DNA of 64,000 bases from Cheilinus undulatus (GCF_018320785.1 NC_054866.1:37673000-37736999); one strand, 5' to 3'. Positions 11,701 to 28,376 are shown, counted from the first letter of the stretch. Translations and numbers: made by a program. Notes: a model not told the origin generated them from the letters alone.

Positions 11701-14040
11701 CAGAATTAATGGATTTAGACGAGAATAGATGTTATTAAACAGATACGGGGAAAGACCTGAACCCCCACCTATTAGATACTGTAACAAAGCTGCAGAAGTC
11801 TTTCACCAAAGACTGAAGCGAAAGTCAAGCCAAGGTTTTTATAAACAATCTTAACCATAGTTTCAGTTTTGTTACTCTGAATAGCAAACAAAGAGTGAGG
11901 GAAATCGTTAAGCGGCATTGAAAAAAGCTATGGTATAAGGGCATGAGACATTTTGGTTGGCTGAAGGAAAAGGGACGATCAAATTTCTCTCTGTGAGGTG
12001 GAGAAAGCCTGAGAGAGTTATGTAATGTTGTTGGGATAAGGAGCCAGAAGGGGTGTAAACAAAACCACTCGAAAGTGGGACAGGCCTATAGTCGTTGCCT
12101 GGTAACAAATATTTTGGGCAGGAGGATCAGGCAAACACGGCCCGCCTTCCAAAAGGAAATAGGGGCTGGCCTCATGAGCACAGCACAAGTTAGTGGCTTC
12201 CCGAAAATACACTAAGAGACGGGGGCAAGCAAAACAAAGCACACGAGGGGCATTAGACAACCCTGTGTCTACTTTTTTTTTTTAGCATCCCTTGACTGGA
12301 GTCTAGACCACCACATGTTGTAAACAAACAAACTTTAGGTAACATAGTTAGGAGACTGCCTCTTTTATAAAGCCTTATGTAAATCTAACTCTTACTCTAT
12401 CAGTCACTACTACAGTGATTTCAGTGCTCACAACTTTGTAAGAAGCATAAAACCTACAAACTTAACACTTCTTTTTAATGTATAAAATATGTAGTTACGG
12501 CCACAACTTAAACTTTATGAGCTTTTATATATAACCTAAACCCACATAGGATGTATCATATTGATCATTTTAGTAGCCTAGTATACATTTCATTGTGTTT
12601 TCTGAGTGTCTGTTGTTTGATTGTTTCACATATTGAGGGGATTCCAACAAATTCCTACAACAAAGTCACAGTGTTCACTAGATCATAGCTTATTGATTTC
12701 AAGTTGATTTAAATGGATCTCACTCAATACAACAAAGGGTTGCAGATAAGAATCTGCAGAATATAAGGAAGGGGGGGCACAACCTCACACTTTCTGAATT
12801 TGGATAATTTTAAATATTAGATTTGCATAAATCATATTGTTATAATACCAACATACACATCTCTACCACAAGTGTACACTGGAATTTTATTTTATGTTAA
12901 ACGCTTTTTGGAAAATTGCGCTGAAAGCGACAAAAGGGAAATGTTACAACTAAACCCATAGACAGGGTAAACTATGACATCAATAGCATTGGTTGTAAGA
13001 CTTGCCAAAAAAAGTTAGTTTTAACACAATTAATCAATACAGTCCTCATTATATTTATAGTTAGGGTAGATAATGTTTGTGGATCCATATAGATAGACAG
13101 ATAATCATTTACATGTCTAACCATACCATTCATCTAGTATTTAAAGATTAAAACATGAATTGATATAACACATATAACCTTTGTACTAAGAAAATATGAA
13201 AGAATATAGATAATATAGAGAAACTGCCCAAGAATCAACGTAATATATATAAATATAAAATATATATATAATGTGTAAAATATACATCTTCTTGTGATTA
13301 TTATATTATTACTTCTGATAATGTGTTTTTTTGCATACTATTTGTGCTTTATATTACTAATTATACGAGATCAATATTGTTTTCATAAATTGATGGAAAT
13401 TAAGAATTATACATAAAAATACTTACATATTTCAATTCAGTGATATGTTTTACACTACAAGATTGTAATAAGGGTGAGGTAAGGTTGCATTGGGTGACTT
13501 GCACATACAACTCAGTGACTGAAAAACAGAAATGATCAAGAAATTGGCCTTCACGTGGGAAAAAAAAATTTCAAAGAAATCTCCGCCAAAACACAGCCAA
13601 AACTGATGAAAATTAGCAGGTAATACAATGCTGTTTTTGTGGTCAGATGGCCAGAAACACAATTCACTCAAAGGTGTTCAACACCCTAAAAAGTTCATGT
13701 CAGATTTTTTCCCGAGTTAGTTTGTGCCCCGATCACCTCTACAGGATTACCGAAGACTTGATTTTCCTTCAGAAAGTTGTTGCCGCATGGTAAAAATAGA
13801 ATCAAAGCTATTTTACTCGCATTGCCTGGTTCTGACCGTTTCATTAACCACACGAAAACTTTCTGTGCTCGCTTTGTCTTTAAGCGTCTTTACACACAGC
13901 GATTATAAACACTACCGACAGTAAAGCTAACACTACTACAAGCGTAAATGTTCCTGTCGTACATTATTTTGTTTGAACAAAGTTGCACTGCACATGCTTC
14001 GACAACAACAAGCGACAAACACGCAGTTAATAATCATTTA
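8750..14040. other. Gene-poor intergenic stretch
   Basis: No coding exon with splice sites could be supported on either strand. A CT-rich tract lies at about 9520-9590. A strongly AT-rich patch with ATATATAT runs lies at about 13240-13290. Several open frames on the minus strand (for example 11413-11787 and 12018-12260) have no domain resemblance and no splice context. Confidence 0.5.
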
Positions 14041-14180
14041 CAATGTCTACTCATCTTTCCCTGTGCCTGCCTGACGTCTCAACACCAACCACAACAGCCG
14101 CTGACGGTTAGGACGGTTTAAAAAAACAACGGTCGCTGTAGCACACTCAGAAGTGTTACTGTTCTCTCCACTGGAAGAAT

Positions 14181-14251
14181 CCGGAAGCCATGTTGTCTGC
14201 TGCTGCTGTCTGTCACTCAGAGTGGGTTGCCACGGAAACCGGTTGCTAGGC
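14181..14251. promoter_or_regulatory. Promoter-like cluster: ETS, YY1-type and paired RFX X-box motifs
   Basis: CCGGAAG (14181-14187) overlaps GCCATGTTG, a YY1-like core promoter motif in the orientation usually seen for minus-strand transcription. GTTGCCACGGAAAC (14226-14239) is close to an ideal RFX X-box and is followed by GTTGCTAGGC (14242-14251), another RFX-type half. The surrounding 13.7-15.5 kb is CpG-richer than its flanks. RFX sites are typical of ciliary and some neuronal genes. No gene start was identified beside it, so the assignment as a promoter is an inference. Confidence 0.5.
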
Positions 14252-15719
14252 GGCATAACAAAAAAGACCAAATTTATACGTCCTTGCGTCAGAGGGAACG
14301 GCGTATCCATGGTGACAGAACGCTACACACATGTAGCAGAGCAAACCCGTGGACAGCACATGGCCCCGGTAACATGTTTTAACCTACATATCTTCTTTTG
14401 ACTACGACTGTTTTGGATACTTTGAAAAGCATTAGGAGAAATACATAATATATTTTGTAAAAGTGGATTTTATCCGTCTAGGATTCACAGCGGAAGACTA
14501 TTAGAAGATTATTAGTTAGTCATCATACCTCTGTGATTTCTGGCCCTCTCTGTGAGGTCCTGCTGTTATCATTTCTTTCCCCGTGAATGTGGGCTGTTCG
14601 CCTGCGTTATCAGCTATTCACCTCAATAATTCCCCATCATGAGCAACTTACATCGGTGGAGTTAGTCATCCCGGTTCAGCAGCACAGCACCGGTAACGGC
14701 AGCTCGGATGGGACACAACGTCCTCCGTGGATTCTCGTCTCTGACGTTGTTGTAGCGCTGACTAATATTGTGTTATCCCAAACTCTTCCCTTTTTGCTCA
14801 CGCCTTTTCACACATTGGTCCCGTACACAGCAGCATGCCCGCCCCGTGACATTGTTTGACATCACATCCAAAAATTTTCAGAGTTTCATTCATGATTTGC
14901 CACCTAGTCTTCCCGCATTCAGCCTGTGGAGCAACCCCCCCAAGCAATTCTAACCTCCCACCTGCCACATTCCCACTGGTGTCCGTATGTAGGCTATGAT
15001 AATGAATCACTTTGTGCTCGGCCGGGTGATGTTTGCAATGACAGGAGCCGATTTCCGTCACTACTGCCCACTGTCCATGACAGAATTACACTGCTGTTTA
15101 CCAATTTGTGCTTTTTATCGGGCTAAGTGAAGCTGCTGTAGCTGCTCCGTGACACAGTGTTGCCTACACTAAAATCTATAAATATGTAGGCTACATTTAA
15201 CTGTGTGATTCGGTGCTTATAAAATATATAGAATCAATGTATTTTTTCTACATCTGCAGTGAATCGGTACTTGGCGGGGTGTCTTATTTTAAGGTTTGGG
15301 GAGTGTTTAGACAGATGAAAAGGAGTCTTTCCTCGGATTACACGTTAAGCTCTCCAGCTCAGAGGACTCCCGAGGGCGTGTCCTGAGAAACTTCACAGCA
15401 GGATTTCCCTTGCATGCCTGCCGGGATTCCGTCCCGGAGCGACCTAGATATCTCACCGTGCTTAAATAAACCATGGTAGACTTTATATAGGGCTATTAAT
15501 GTGTCCCAGGTGATGATGAAGCTGCACATTTAAAGTACAGCAGGAAACCGCAATATGAAAGCATAACCTATCTGCTCTTCGGCTCATCTATAAACACTTA
15601 AAACAATGTTAAAACCGACATAATCTACGATTTCAACTCACACATGAATGCAAGAGCAGTCCCCTTATGCTTAAAGACATACATAAACAACATGACATAA
15701 CTGGAATAATATTATATCT

Positions 15720-15770
15720 TGACGTAAAAATGTTCCAATCTTAACAGCAGTATAGACTGTCCTAAATAGA
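15720..15770 (+). promoter_or_regulatory. Candidate CRE-like and CArG-like pair upstream of fosb
   Basis: TGACGTAA (15720-15727) is a CRE/ATF-type site. CCTAAATAGA (15761-15770) matches the serum-response CArG box at 9 of 10 positions. Fos-family genes are classically driven by CREB and SRF, which is why the pair is noted. The transcription start of fosb is not known from sequence, so this is weak. Confidence 0.3.
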
Positions 15771-16047
15771 AACTTTCCATTTTCATCACCCAAAGTTTCT
15801 TAAAATTTCCTCTCACAAATTGTCAGACGGTGAGAAATATCTCGTGCTTATGATAGTATTAAAAAAACAGCTATTATTATCCGCCGGCGAGGTGAGCTTC
15901 TGGTCCATTTCAGTGGGAGAGGGAATCCCTCATCGAACGTCACCAAGGATACCAAACACAACAGCACATAAGTACAAATATGGTCATGTACGTCAGCGGA
16001 ACTCCGAGGCGGGACTACGAGATGCCTTGGTTGTATACTCGAGGAGG

Positions 16048-16206
16048 ATGGATTCATTCATAAGACAAGATCTGCTACCGTGCACCGTAATACAGGCGAA
16101 CGTCCACCGGCGTACAGTTAACGGACTTCATGGATGTATATTCGCATTATTGATAAACAGAGGAAGACATCTACGAGGATTTAAAGCTAAACGAGAGGAC
16201 TTCTAA
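16048..16206 (+). other. Possible upstream ORF in the fosb leader (52 codons)
   Basis: ATG at 16048 lies in an excellent Kozak context (A at -3, G at +4) and opens a 52-residue frame ending in TAA at 16204-16206. It lies upstream of a probable 5'UTR splice donor at 16328. If the fosb transcript starts 5' of this point, the frame would precede the FosB start codon and could damp translation. The peptide has no recognised domain. Confidence 0.35.
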
Positions 16207-16327
16207 GCGGACCGGACTTGGACACTTTCCCCCTTAACACGGGGAACTGGATTAAGCTTCTTCATGCAACTTTTTTGGAAAGAAACCAAGAGCGTCTCAC
16301 CGGGGAATAACAAAAAGATCAACAACG

Positions 16328-16551
16328 GTAAGTCATTACGGTACAGCTTAATGTTTGATGTTGCATTACGGAACTAGTTAGCATGCCTGTATTTGAGCTG
16401 ACTTTGTAGTTTCCCATTGATACGTCTTCTGATAACATTCGTTAATATAGCTCCGAGAAAAGGGAATTTGTAACCTTTTCAGAGAGAAGTCTTTCAAGAC
16501 TATCGCAAATTGACAAACCTCCCTTTAACATCGGTTATTCTCTTTTTACAG
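16328..16551 (+). other. fosb: Probable 5'UTR intron of fosb
   Basis: The donor is ACAACG|GTAAGT at 16327/16328 and the acceptor is TTCTCTTTTTACAG ending at 16551. Both are strong consensus sites 224 nt apart, and the FosB ATG lies 125 nt after the acceptor. This implies a non-coding first exon ending at 16327. It is inferred from splice motifs only. Confidence 0.5.
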
Positions 16552-16675
16552 TAGTCTTCCTGCTCTTAGAGTAGCCTAACCTTCTTGGTTGTGCCGGTGC
16601 CCTGTCGCTGCAGGTGATATCGCCCCCTCTCCGATAACTGCAGGTGTCTCGTTCTCTCTCGGTCCCTCCGGGGAG

Positions 16676-20580
<3,905 letters not shown>

Positions 20581-23330
20581 CTGACCGACAGACACACGCG
20601 CACACATATCAACATGCACACTCATTATGCTCGCTGGAAGTAGAGCCAGAGGCAAGTACATGCACAGTACCTACGGTATCAGCCTCATAGATTGATATGA
20701 CTAACAATCACTTGTACGATTGATTTAAAGTTTACACATTCTAAAATGCATTCCAAATAAGAGCCATATAAATAGTTGCACATGAATACTGAGATTTAAT
20801 GCTTAACATTGAGCTTAAACAAAAGAAAATAACTTCTTATATTACCAGTATAACTGCAAACAGATACGAGGATTAATTAAGACTGAGTCACAATATAAAG
20901 TCTAAGTTGGAAGCATAATTGCTCTGAATTAACAGATTATTTCACATAGAATATTCTCGATCTACAACATGTACAGTACATAACATGCCAACAAGCACCA
21001 GAGCCCCCACCTTGTTCCCTCTGTCGGTTGCCCAGTGCTCTTGCTTTCATCCTTTTTCCATCCTTTTCTTCCTTCTTCCTCTTGCTGAATGTATTTGTGC
21101 AAATCTGAAATAGGGACAAAGGACACCATGTTCAGGGTCTTTTCTTGTGGGAGACAGCTGATTTCTTGCTCACCTCTAACTCCTCATCTGCTCGACTTTC
21201 TTCTGCTTCTTCATCTGCTGCTTGGACTTGGCAAGTTTGGGATCTAATTGTCACAGCCACCACTTTACCTTGTGCTTTCTTCTCTCGTTTAAAAAAAACT
21301 TTCTTCTGCCGTCTGCCTACCTGCCATGCGACCCATCTCTGCCCATCTCTTTTCCCCCTCCTCTATCTCTCTGTTTCTCCCTCTCTCTGAAGTCCTCGAC
21401 CCCTGAGAGTCCGAAGACCCCCTCCAGCCCTTGGGACCTTGAGTGAAAGACAAGCCAACTTACACGCCCTTTTGCACCCTCTCATAAAAGGACACGGACG
21501 CAAGCCCCCTGATTCAGAAGAACCTTTTTTCTCAGAGTGTATAGCTCTGAGTGGATCCTTACAGAGAACAGCAGCTAAAAACTTTAACATACACGCACAC
21601 ATTAACGCAAAATGCAAGACAGGTGCCACTGTCTTCTGCTGAGCCATTTTTCAAGGATTAGACAAATCTTTGGTTGAAAGTGAATATGGAGAGAGGTTTA
21701 GCAAGAATTAAAGGAAGGAAGCCCAACCAGGTTGGACAGACTCAAATGGGAAGGTGATGGAAAAAAAAAAAGGATGACGCCCATTCAAACTATTGATTTT
21801 TGGAACCAAATGTTAAAAAACAAAGAGCCAAACGTTAAAAACAAAGCAAAAAAAAAAAAAAGAAAGAAAGAGAGAAAAAATCCTGCTCTTGCCAACTGTG
21901 TGGAAGGGTGACCTCAGAAAAACACCTCCATACCACAGAGCCTCATCACCCTGGGCCTACATGCGCACATACACAACATCGCTTTGAAGTCTCTGAACTG
22001 AAGATACCGACGTTTTGTTGCAGTGCACCAGCTACGTGTTTTGCTCAGAGTCAATCAGATGTGAACCTATGCCTTTATTTAGAGGAGAGACGTTTTTTTT
22101 GTGATTCAGACAACCTCTAAACATTGGGCTCAGTGGTCTCTGTACCTCCCCTGTTCTCTTGGTGGAGACGAGGCGGGGTGCGTTTATTGTGAGTGCGTCC
22201 ACTCTGAGGCACCTGGCCCGTTTATTTCTTTCTTTATTGAGGTTGATGTGGCAAGCTAGCACAAAGCAAGACCTGGAAACAAAAGGGGAAAGCATGTGGG
22301 CTGTCGAGGAGTGAGCGTCTCTTGCCTGTGAATTTGTACAACTTGTTTTCCTGTATGTTTGAGTGAGAATTGTTCTATATTTTAATGTCTTTTTTGTTTG
22401 TGTGTTTGATTGTTTTGCGTAGACCTCTGCTTTCATTTGTACTGTTGCCATATCTTTGTTTTTGTCTTTTTATAGGGAGATTTCCTTATAACTGTTACTA
22501 TTATTATTGCTTTGTAACAAATGTTTCATTATTTTATTGTATTTTCATTTGGCAACTTTGGAGGCATGTTGTGCACTACAAAAATCTTATAAGTCTATAT
22601 GCATATACATATATACAAGTAACATGTATATATACGTGTATGTAATATGATTGTAAAGTATGAATGTTTGCAGATCTAAATGGGATATTTTTGTCAATGA
22701 AGAACAAGATAAGATGTTACTGAGGTTTAGTTTTCAAATGGATATTTTTCTAGATGAACAAAAAAACTATAATACATTTAAAATACTGCCCTGTCCCTAA
22801 AATGAAGCACGATGTCACTGCCTCTATCAATGTGTATTTATGTTTTTTAAACAATATAAAGCACTATACAAGTTACATTCAATGTACGTTTATGATTATG
22901 ATGTTAGAAGGTTGTGGTATCGCCTATGTTTTGTTTGTTTGTTTTTCTCTGTGAGGTCTGTCCTAATGCTACTGACACCTTAATGCCACTTGATCCTTAT
23001 CAGATGCAAAACGAGGACAAAAAAATAAGTGTGGTTGAATGTCAATACACATATTAAAAGTGTTAAGAGTAAAAAATAATGACTAAACTGTTTCATTAAA
23101 GGACAAAGTATTACTTACCCAGTATGCATTTCTGTCCAATATAAACATATCACTAAAAAACTCTGTTTTTTCTAACTGAAATGTGTGTTTGAAGGATAAC
23201 CACAGTTGAAGCCTTGATATTAACATTACCATGTTAATCAATTCTTGTATTACATAAAACATTTATTGTGATTGTATTTGCTGGATAAGAAGTTTTATTT
23301 TCAATAAATAAACATGTTTATTAAAAAAAA
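20581..23330 (+). other. fosb: Probable fosb 3'UTR with poly(A) signals
   Basis: About 2.7 kb after the stop without another supported exon, ending in overlapping AATAAA signals at 23303-23308 and 23307-23312. Scattered ATTTA pentamers (for example near 22074, 22836 and 23260) and U-rich stretches fit the unstable mRNAs of immediate-early genes. The extent is inferred from the signals only. Confidence 0.55.
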
Positions 23331-25028
23331 ATGAGATCAAAAATGTAATTTTTTTTTTTCCAAATTTGGCTCTTGGTGGTCAGAAATTGGGCAGACCTCT
23401 TCTTTTTAAATGTTGAATTAATGACTGTGTTTGTACAGATGTTGGAGATGCCTTTTATTTCTCTCTCCAAATGCAAATGTGATGAGAATATGTTCTGGTG
23501 TATCAGAATAAGCATAAAACATATTCACTAGTTCTCATGTATATAGGTTTTGTGGTGCTACTTATAGTATACTATAATGATGAGGCAGTTTCACATTGTA
23601 TGGTGAAAGGTTGCATATTGCTGTTGCTCGGGACATTATATCTAGAAAAGAAAGCCATGAACAGTGAAGTCCCAGCAGCTCAAGCTCTGATAAGTCCAGA
23701 AATCCTTCTATGAGTTCATCAGAATTTAATATCAACTTCCTGTTAAATATTTAAGATGTTTACACACACAGATCTCAGAGAGTCATGTACTGTACTTGCA
23801 CTCTACACACACATACACCCCTGATCAGCTTACGGCAGATTCACTTTTTTATCCAATTTCTTTTACTTGGTTTCAGTCGAATTTATTTTACCTATTTTTT
23901 CCTGTAAAGTTGCAATCACAAATTTGTTGCTAAGGTGAAACAGAAGGAAATTAGAAATATTTAGCTTTCAGTTATAAGACAAAGAAACTGCCTGCACCTA
24001 CCTGCACTGTACATGGCTATGTTAGTGTCAACTGAACAAGAGCACTCCTATTTTTCTATATTGAGGTATAAGTTGCAATGTATGTTTATTTTTCCACAAG
24101 CCCCATTTATAATCAGATTTAAAAACAAAATGCAATACTTATTATCTTCTTGGATGAACATAATGTAGCATAACACGCAGTGCTTCAACTGACTGCTACT
24201 ATGTCAAGTGAAATGATGTATTGCTTTAATTATAAACTGTTGTTAAAAGATTAAAAGTTATCTTTAAATAATTTTAAAATTTGATTTGAGATAATATTCA
24301 TAAAGAAACTTTTTCTATTTTTGATTACTTGTGGCACTTTCAAGGTTTCTCCATATCAAAATACAAATGCTGCTTCATGTCTGACTAATCCCTTTATCAA
24401 TGTGTCATGCAGTTTTTTTAAACTCAGTACTTGTTTTTTATGTACCAATTCTGGCAAAATTGGAAACAGGATGTATGATTGTTGATGCATTTTGTGGCTA
24501 CCTCAATGAAAGGCCCAAAGAAACTTGTTTTGAATGTGAAATGGTTTGATGTCAAAGACATATGACATTGAAGACACAAGACTTACTGCATTACTGGCTA
24601 ATGATGGTGCTCTGATTCCAATTGGCTATACTTCGATATAAACAATCCACCAAATTTACAAGATATCTGTACAGCAATCTTAAATTCTGTTCACTAATTT
24701 TAAAGACTTTTTCATTGCTTTGACCAAAGTTTTTGAAAGACTTGCCATGTTTCTTTCGCAAACCCTGCTCTGAGATCTTCTGTGTCCACATTTCAGCTTC
24801 AAGTTCATTTTGCTACTATATCAAAGTTTACATGACAATCTATTTTCACAGTATCTAGAATGCAAAGGTTGGGTGAGCTGTCTCATATAATGATGGTCTG
24901 ACCAAATGCCATTTATTTCCAATTTGTGAAAAAATACATAAATAAACAACATATTAAAAAGTATGTGTCTCTCAGTTTAAATGTGACATCTCCAATGTGC
25001 CCCATGACCTCTGTATGTTTCTTTTTTT
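23331..25028. other. Intergenic, AT-rich
   Basis: No exon or bounded repeat is seen. Part of it could be an extended fosb 3'UTR. Confidence 0.4.
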
Positions 25029-25520
25029 AAGGGATGCATGATATTATTGACATGATATCAGTATTGGCAAATATTAGCTTCAGAAATGAATCATCTGTAG
25101 CAGCGGGTATGAAAATTTCAGTTGATATTTACAACCAATATTTAGGCTATAAAAATCTGCCTATATTGACTGTAAACATAGGATTTATGGAAGATAAATT
25201 GGGGTTTGGCTCTAAGTGGAGTTTTAGGCTGGGCAAACAGAGCTTCATCTGCTGTTTTTTTCTTTAATCATCAAAATTCCTGACACTTTAAAGTGTGTTT
25301 CAAGGACTGAAATATGTTAATTTGTTCACCCTAAAACTTTAAATTGTGTGTTTTAAGGACTGAAGTTTTATCTATGAACTACATTTAAATATTGGTATCA
25401 ATATTTGTAAACTCAACTTAATTTGTAAATATCAGCATATCAGGTATCTGCAAAAATTGTATAATAAATAAATATATATTACTATATATATATATAAAAC
25501 ACAAATGTTGTGCATCTCTA
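25029..25520. mobile_element. Probable hAT-like MITE
   Basis: The left end AAGGGATGCATGATAT and the right end, reverse-complemented, TAGAGATGCACAAC share the terminus (T/A)AG(G/A)GATGCA. The interior is AT-rich with decayed GATATCAGTATTGG-type motifs on both sides. Flanks are too T-rich to read a duplication. Confidence 0.5.
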
Positions 25521-26054
25521 TATTTTCTAATAAGAAAACGAAGTTTCTAACTTTGTTATCTTATTTGAGACTGCATGGACTCAGTATTTAACATGTCTGT
25601 ATGTTTTATTTCTACTGCATTATTATATGCCGATTATTGTCTTGACTAATGTGCACCAAAAATCAATATTGGAGGCTTTAATTACCATGTGCAGATGCTT
25701 TTGTTGTATGTAAATTTCTTGGAAACTAAATAATTGCCTAAAAAATTTTATACTCCTTGGTGGTGGTGAAATGAAGAAGTATTTCCCATTAAGATGCCTC
25801 TCACTCCTGGCAAACCATTGGGCAGAGGCTGGCAATCGCCTGGGGCCCCAGACTACTAGTGTCCTCAAGAAGACATGATTACCTTAACCCTAGGGGGTTT
25901 AGCTAATAACAGCTCAAAAGTACACAGCAATAGACACTTCCCCTTTAGTGGGAGGAAAACAGGAAAAAATCTAACTCACGGTGTGTGAGTTCAAAGAGAA
26001 ATAGGAGACTTAATTTAGGGTCATCTAATAAACTTGGCATGAAAAGTAAGTTTG

Positions 26055-26256
26055 TGTTTGGTAGATTTTTTTTGCTTGTTGGCAATAAATCTTATAGTAA
26101 ATAATAATAATCGTGTATAAGCCTGTTTATATCCCTTTTAAATGGTGCCACATTTGTAAGGAACAGGTATTTGTGGGATAAGCAGCAGAGCTGAGAACGT
26201 GGGCTGCACCAATGAAAAATCTGCCAACTCATCTCTGCCAATGCCAAACAGCTTAT
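26055..26256 (-). repeat. Left arm of a 1.2-kb inverted-repeat pair
   Basis: Reverse-complemented, this reads ATAAGCTGTTTGGCATTGGC, then AGAGATGAGTTGGCAGATTT, and later CCCACAAATACCTG and AAAAGGGATATAAACAGGCTT. It aligns over its full length with 27283-27480 in the opposite orientation, at roughly three-quarters identity by eye. It is either an arm of a fold-back element or one of two oppositely inserted copies of the same repeat. Confidence 0.65.
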
Positions 26257-26599
26257 TCTGCCACTGACTCTTTTTTATAGGTGAGGGAAAAGATCGATAC
26301 AGCATAGTATTGCAATAGTTTTCTTGGTGATATTGTATGAATTCACGTCCACCAAGCATCTATATTTTCAAATTAATTGCTAATATGAACTGAAGTCTAT
26401 GATACTGGAAAAAATTGACTCAATTTCTAATCCTGTCCACTTGATGCTGTGGCACCCTTTGTCCTGTGAGGTCGGCAGAGGTGACGGCCATAGAGCAGGA
26501 AAAAGTTAACACAACAAATGTGGCAGAACCAGCGAAAGGAATTAGAAATGCAAGCTGGGCTTGAACAAGATGGACATGACTCATTGGGTTTAAGAGGAG

Positions 26600-26812
26600 T
26601 GCCCCATGAAAATAACATATTGCGGAAATATGACAAATATGAGGGCATACCGAATGCTAAATCAGCTAAACAGTTAGAAAAATGGTCTAGATAGCAATAT
26701 ATTGCAATGCTCAATATATTGCAAAATGTTTAAAATTGCAATAATATTGAATCGCAACCAAAGTATCGTGATAATATTGTACTGTGGGGCCACTGGTGAT
26801 TCCCACCCCTAC
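26600..26812 (-). mobile_element. MITE end, TAGGGGTGGGAATCACCAG type
   Basis: Reverse-complemented, the right border begins TAGGGGTGGGAATCACCAGT and is followed by runs of GCAATATATTG and CGATACTTTGG. This is the decayed end of a MITE very common in teleosts. Its left border could not be placed and may lie near 26400. Confidence 0.5.
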
Positions 26813-27282
26813 TTTTTGGTGGTGTTTGGTAGATTAGGTGATTGAAGTCTGGAGAAACAATACATAAAGGCAATTTAACAATTTATTAACTTAAAAAAAG
26901 GAGACACAGTAGTGTGTGGAAGAACCATACACAGCCACAACAGCCTGGCATCTCCTCCTCATGCTGGTCACCAGCCAGGTCCCACTGCTGCTGCTGAGAT
27001 ATGAGATTGCCACTGGTTGATTGCCGCAATCTCATATCACTATTCTTTTTTCCGAAAGGGAGATGCCTCCCCACACCATCACACTCCACTAAAAAATGCT
27101 ACTCTATCGTTGCAGCAATCAGCATGTCGGTCCCTGCATCTTCTCCACACTTTGGCCCTCAATCCAACTGCTGTAGGCAGAATCTGGACTAATGCTGAGT
27201 ATAACAGGTGCCAATCAGGCACCCGATTGTCAGCACCTGGGAGTAACAGAAGCTCAAAACAAGAGTCAATATCAACAGCAAG

Positions 27283-27480
27283 ATAAGCTGTTTGACATTG
27301 GCAGAGAAGATTTGGCAAATTTTAGTGGCCGCAACCCACATACTAAGCTCTGCTGCTCATCCCACAAATGCATTCTCCATACAAATGGAGCACTATTTAA
27401 AAGGGAAATAAACAGGCTTTCCATTGGTTTAGACTTATTTCCAAGAAGCATTGTTGCAGCAAAAAATAATCTACCAAACC
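27283..27480 (+). repeat. Right arm of the 1.2-kb inverted-repeat pair
   Basis: Begins ATAAGCTGTTTGACATTGGC and ends ATAATCTACCAAACC. It is the inverted partner of 26055-26256. Both arms keep short similar open frames (KLFDIGREDLANFS here, KLFGIGRDELADFS there), so the shared sequence may once have been coding. Confidence 0.65.
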
Positions 27481-27770
27481 CAAATGTCCTTTATTTCTGT
27501 GTTAGGTTTAGACATTTTGAACTCTGCCTGAGTATTTCTATACAAAAACACTGCTAAACAGTCATTTTCGATTTGTGTTGCATCTGAGCTAAAATATCAT
27601 AACTAATTAACATTTAACAGAGTTAAAAACAAACATAGAAAGCATCAGTGTAATGGAAAAAGAAATTAAAATACACATCCTGAAATCACTGCTGTGTGAA
27701 GACTGAGTAAAAGAAGTCCATCAGTGACTTAAAGCATTCTTTCAGCCAAATGTTAACTGGGGTGGGAAGT

Positions 27771-27945
27771 AACTAACGACGTTTACTCAAATTACTGTAA
27801 CTTAGTAGAGTTTTTGGGCACTTATATTTTTGAGTCCATATTAAAATCAGTGGCTTGACTTTTACTTAAATACATTTAAACAGAGTAACAGTACTTTTAC
27901 TTGAGTACAATAGCTGTATATTTTCTCTACCTCCGACTGGTTGCC
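27771..27945. repeat. Teleost dispersed repeat (GGTGGGAAGTAACTAA type)
   Basis: Starts GGTGGGAAGTAACTAACGAC and runs through ACTTTTACTTAAATACATTT and AGTACTTTTACTTGAGTAC. This is a decayed copy of a very common fish MITE-like repeat. Boundaries are approximate. Confidence 0.55.
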
Positions 27946-28321
27946 ACCTGCTCAAGAACAACATAGAAAATACATAGAAAGAAGGAAAGAAAACGTTAGG
28001 GTAGAACTGGGTGTAAAGTTCGCCATAAATATCTATTTAAGTACTTTGTAAAACAAAATTAGAGCTTAATGGTGAAGGTATATTATGCTCACCTACGATG
28101 GGTTTCCAGAAAGTTCTCCAATTAAATGCCTTTTCAGTGTCTACCGGATAAAACAACTATTAGCTAGCATGCCAACCGCTGATAAATATCACACAGTGAA
28201 CAACTAAAATGACATGTAACAGTATTCACTGATGCCTGCTCAAGTCCTTTCGTGAAAGTTTGCGGTCTTTGTTGCTCTCTAGCGACGGAAATTCAAAACT
28301 CTCGAGACGCTTTAGCGGTTA

Positions 28322-28376
28322 AACAGGAAGTTGCGTCACAAGAGCAGCGCGAGTTCTCCGGATGTGGCTGACGTCA
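28322..28376 (+). promoter_or_regulatory. CpG-rich core promoter of c19orf47
   Basis: Contains an ETS-type AACAGGAAG (28322-28330) and a perfect CRE, TGACGTCA (28369-28376), 20 bp before the start codon. There is no TATA box, which fits a housekeeping-type promoter with a very short 5'UTR. Confidence 0.5.

Noticed and set aside
11413-11787. 124-codon minus-strand ORF
   Set aside because: No domain, no splice or promoter context, and AT-rich composition like the flanks.
15820-16206. 128-codon open frame before fosb as a separate gene
   Set aside because: It lacks an ATG at its start and overlaps what looks like the fosb leader; only the ATG-started 52-codon part was kept as a possible uORF.
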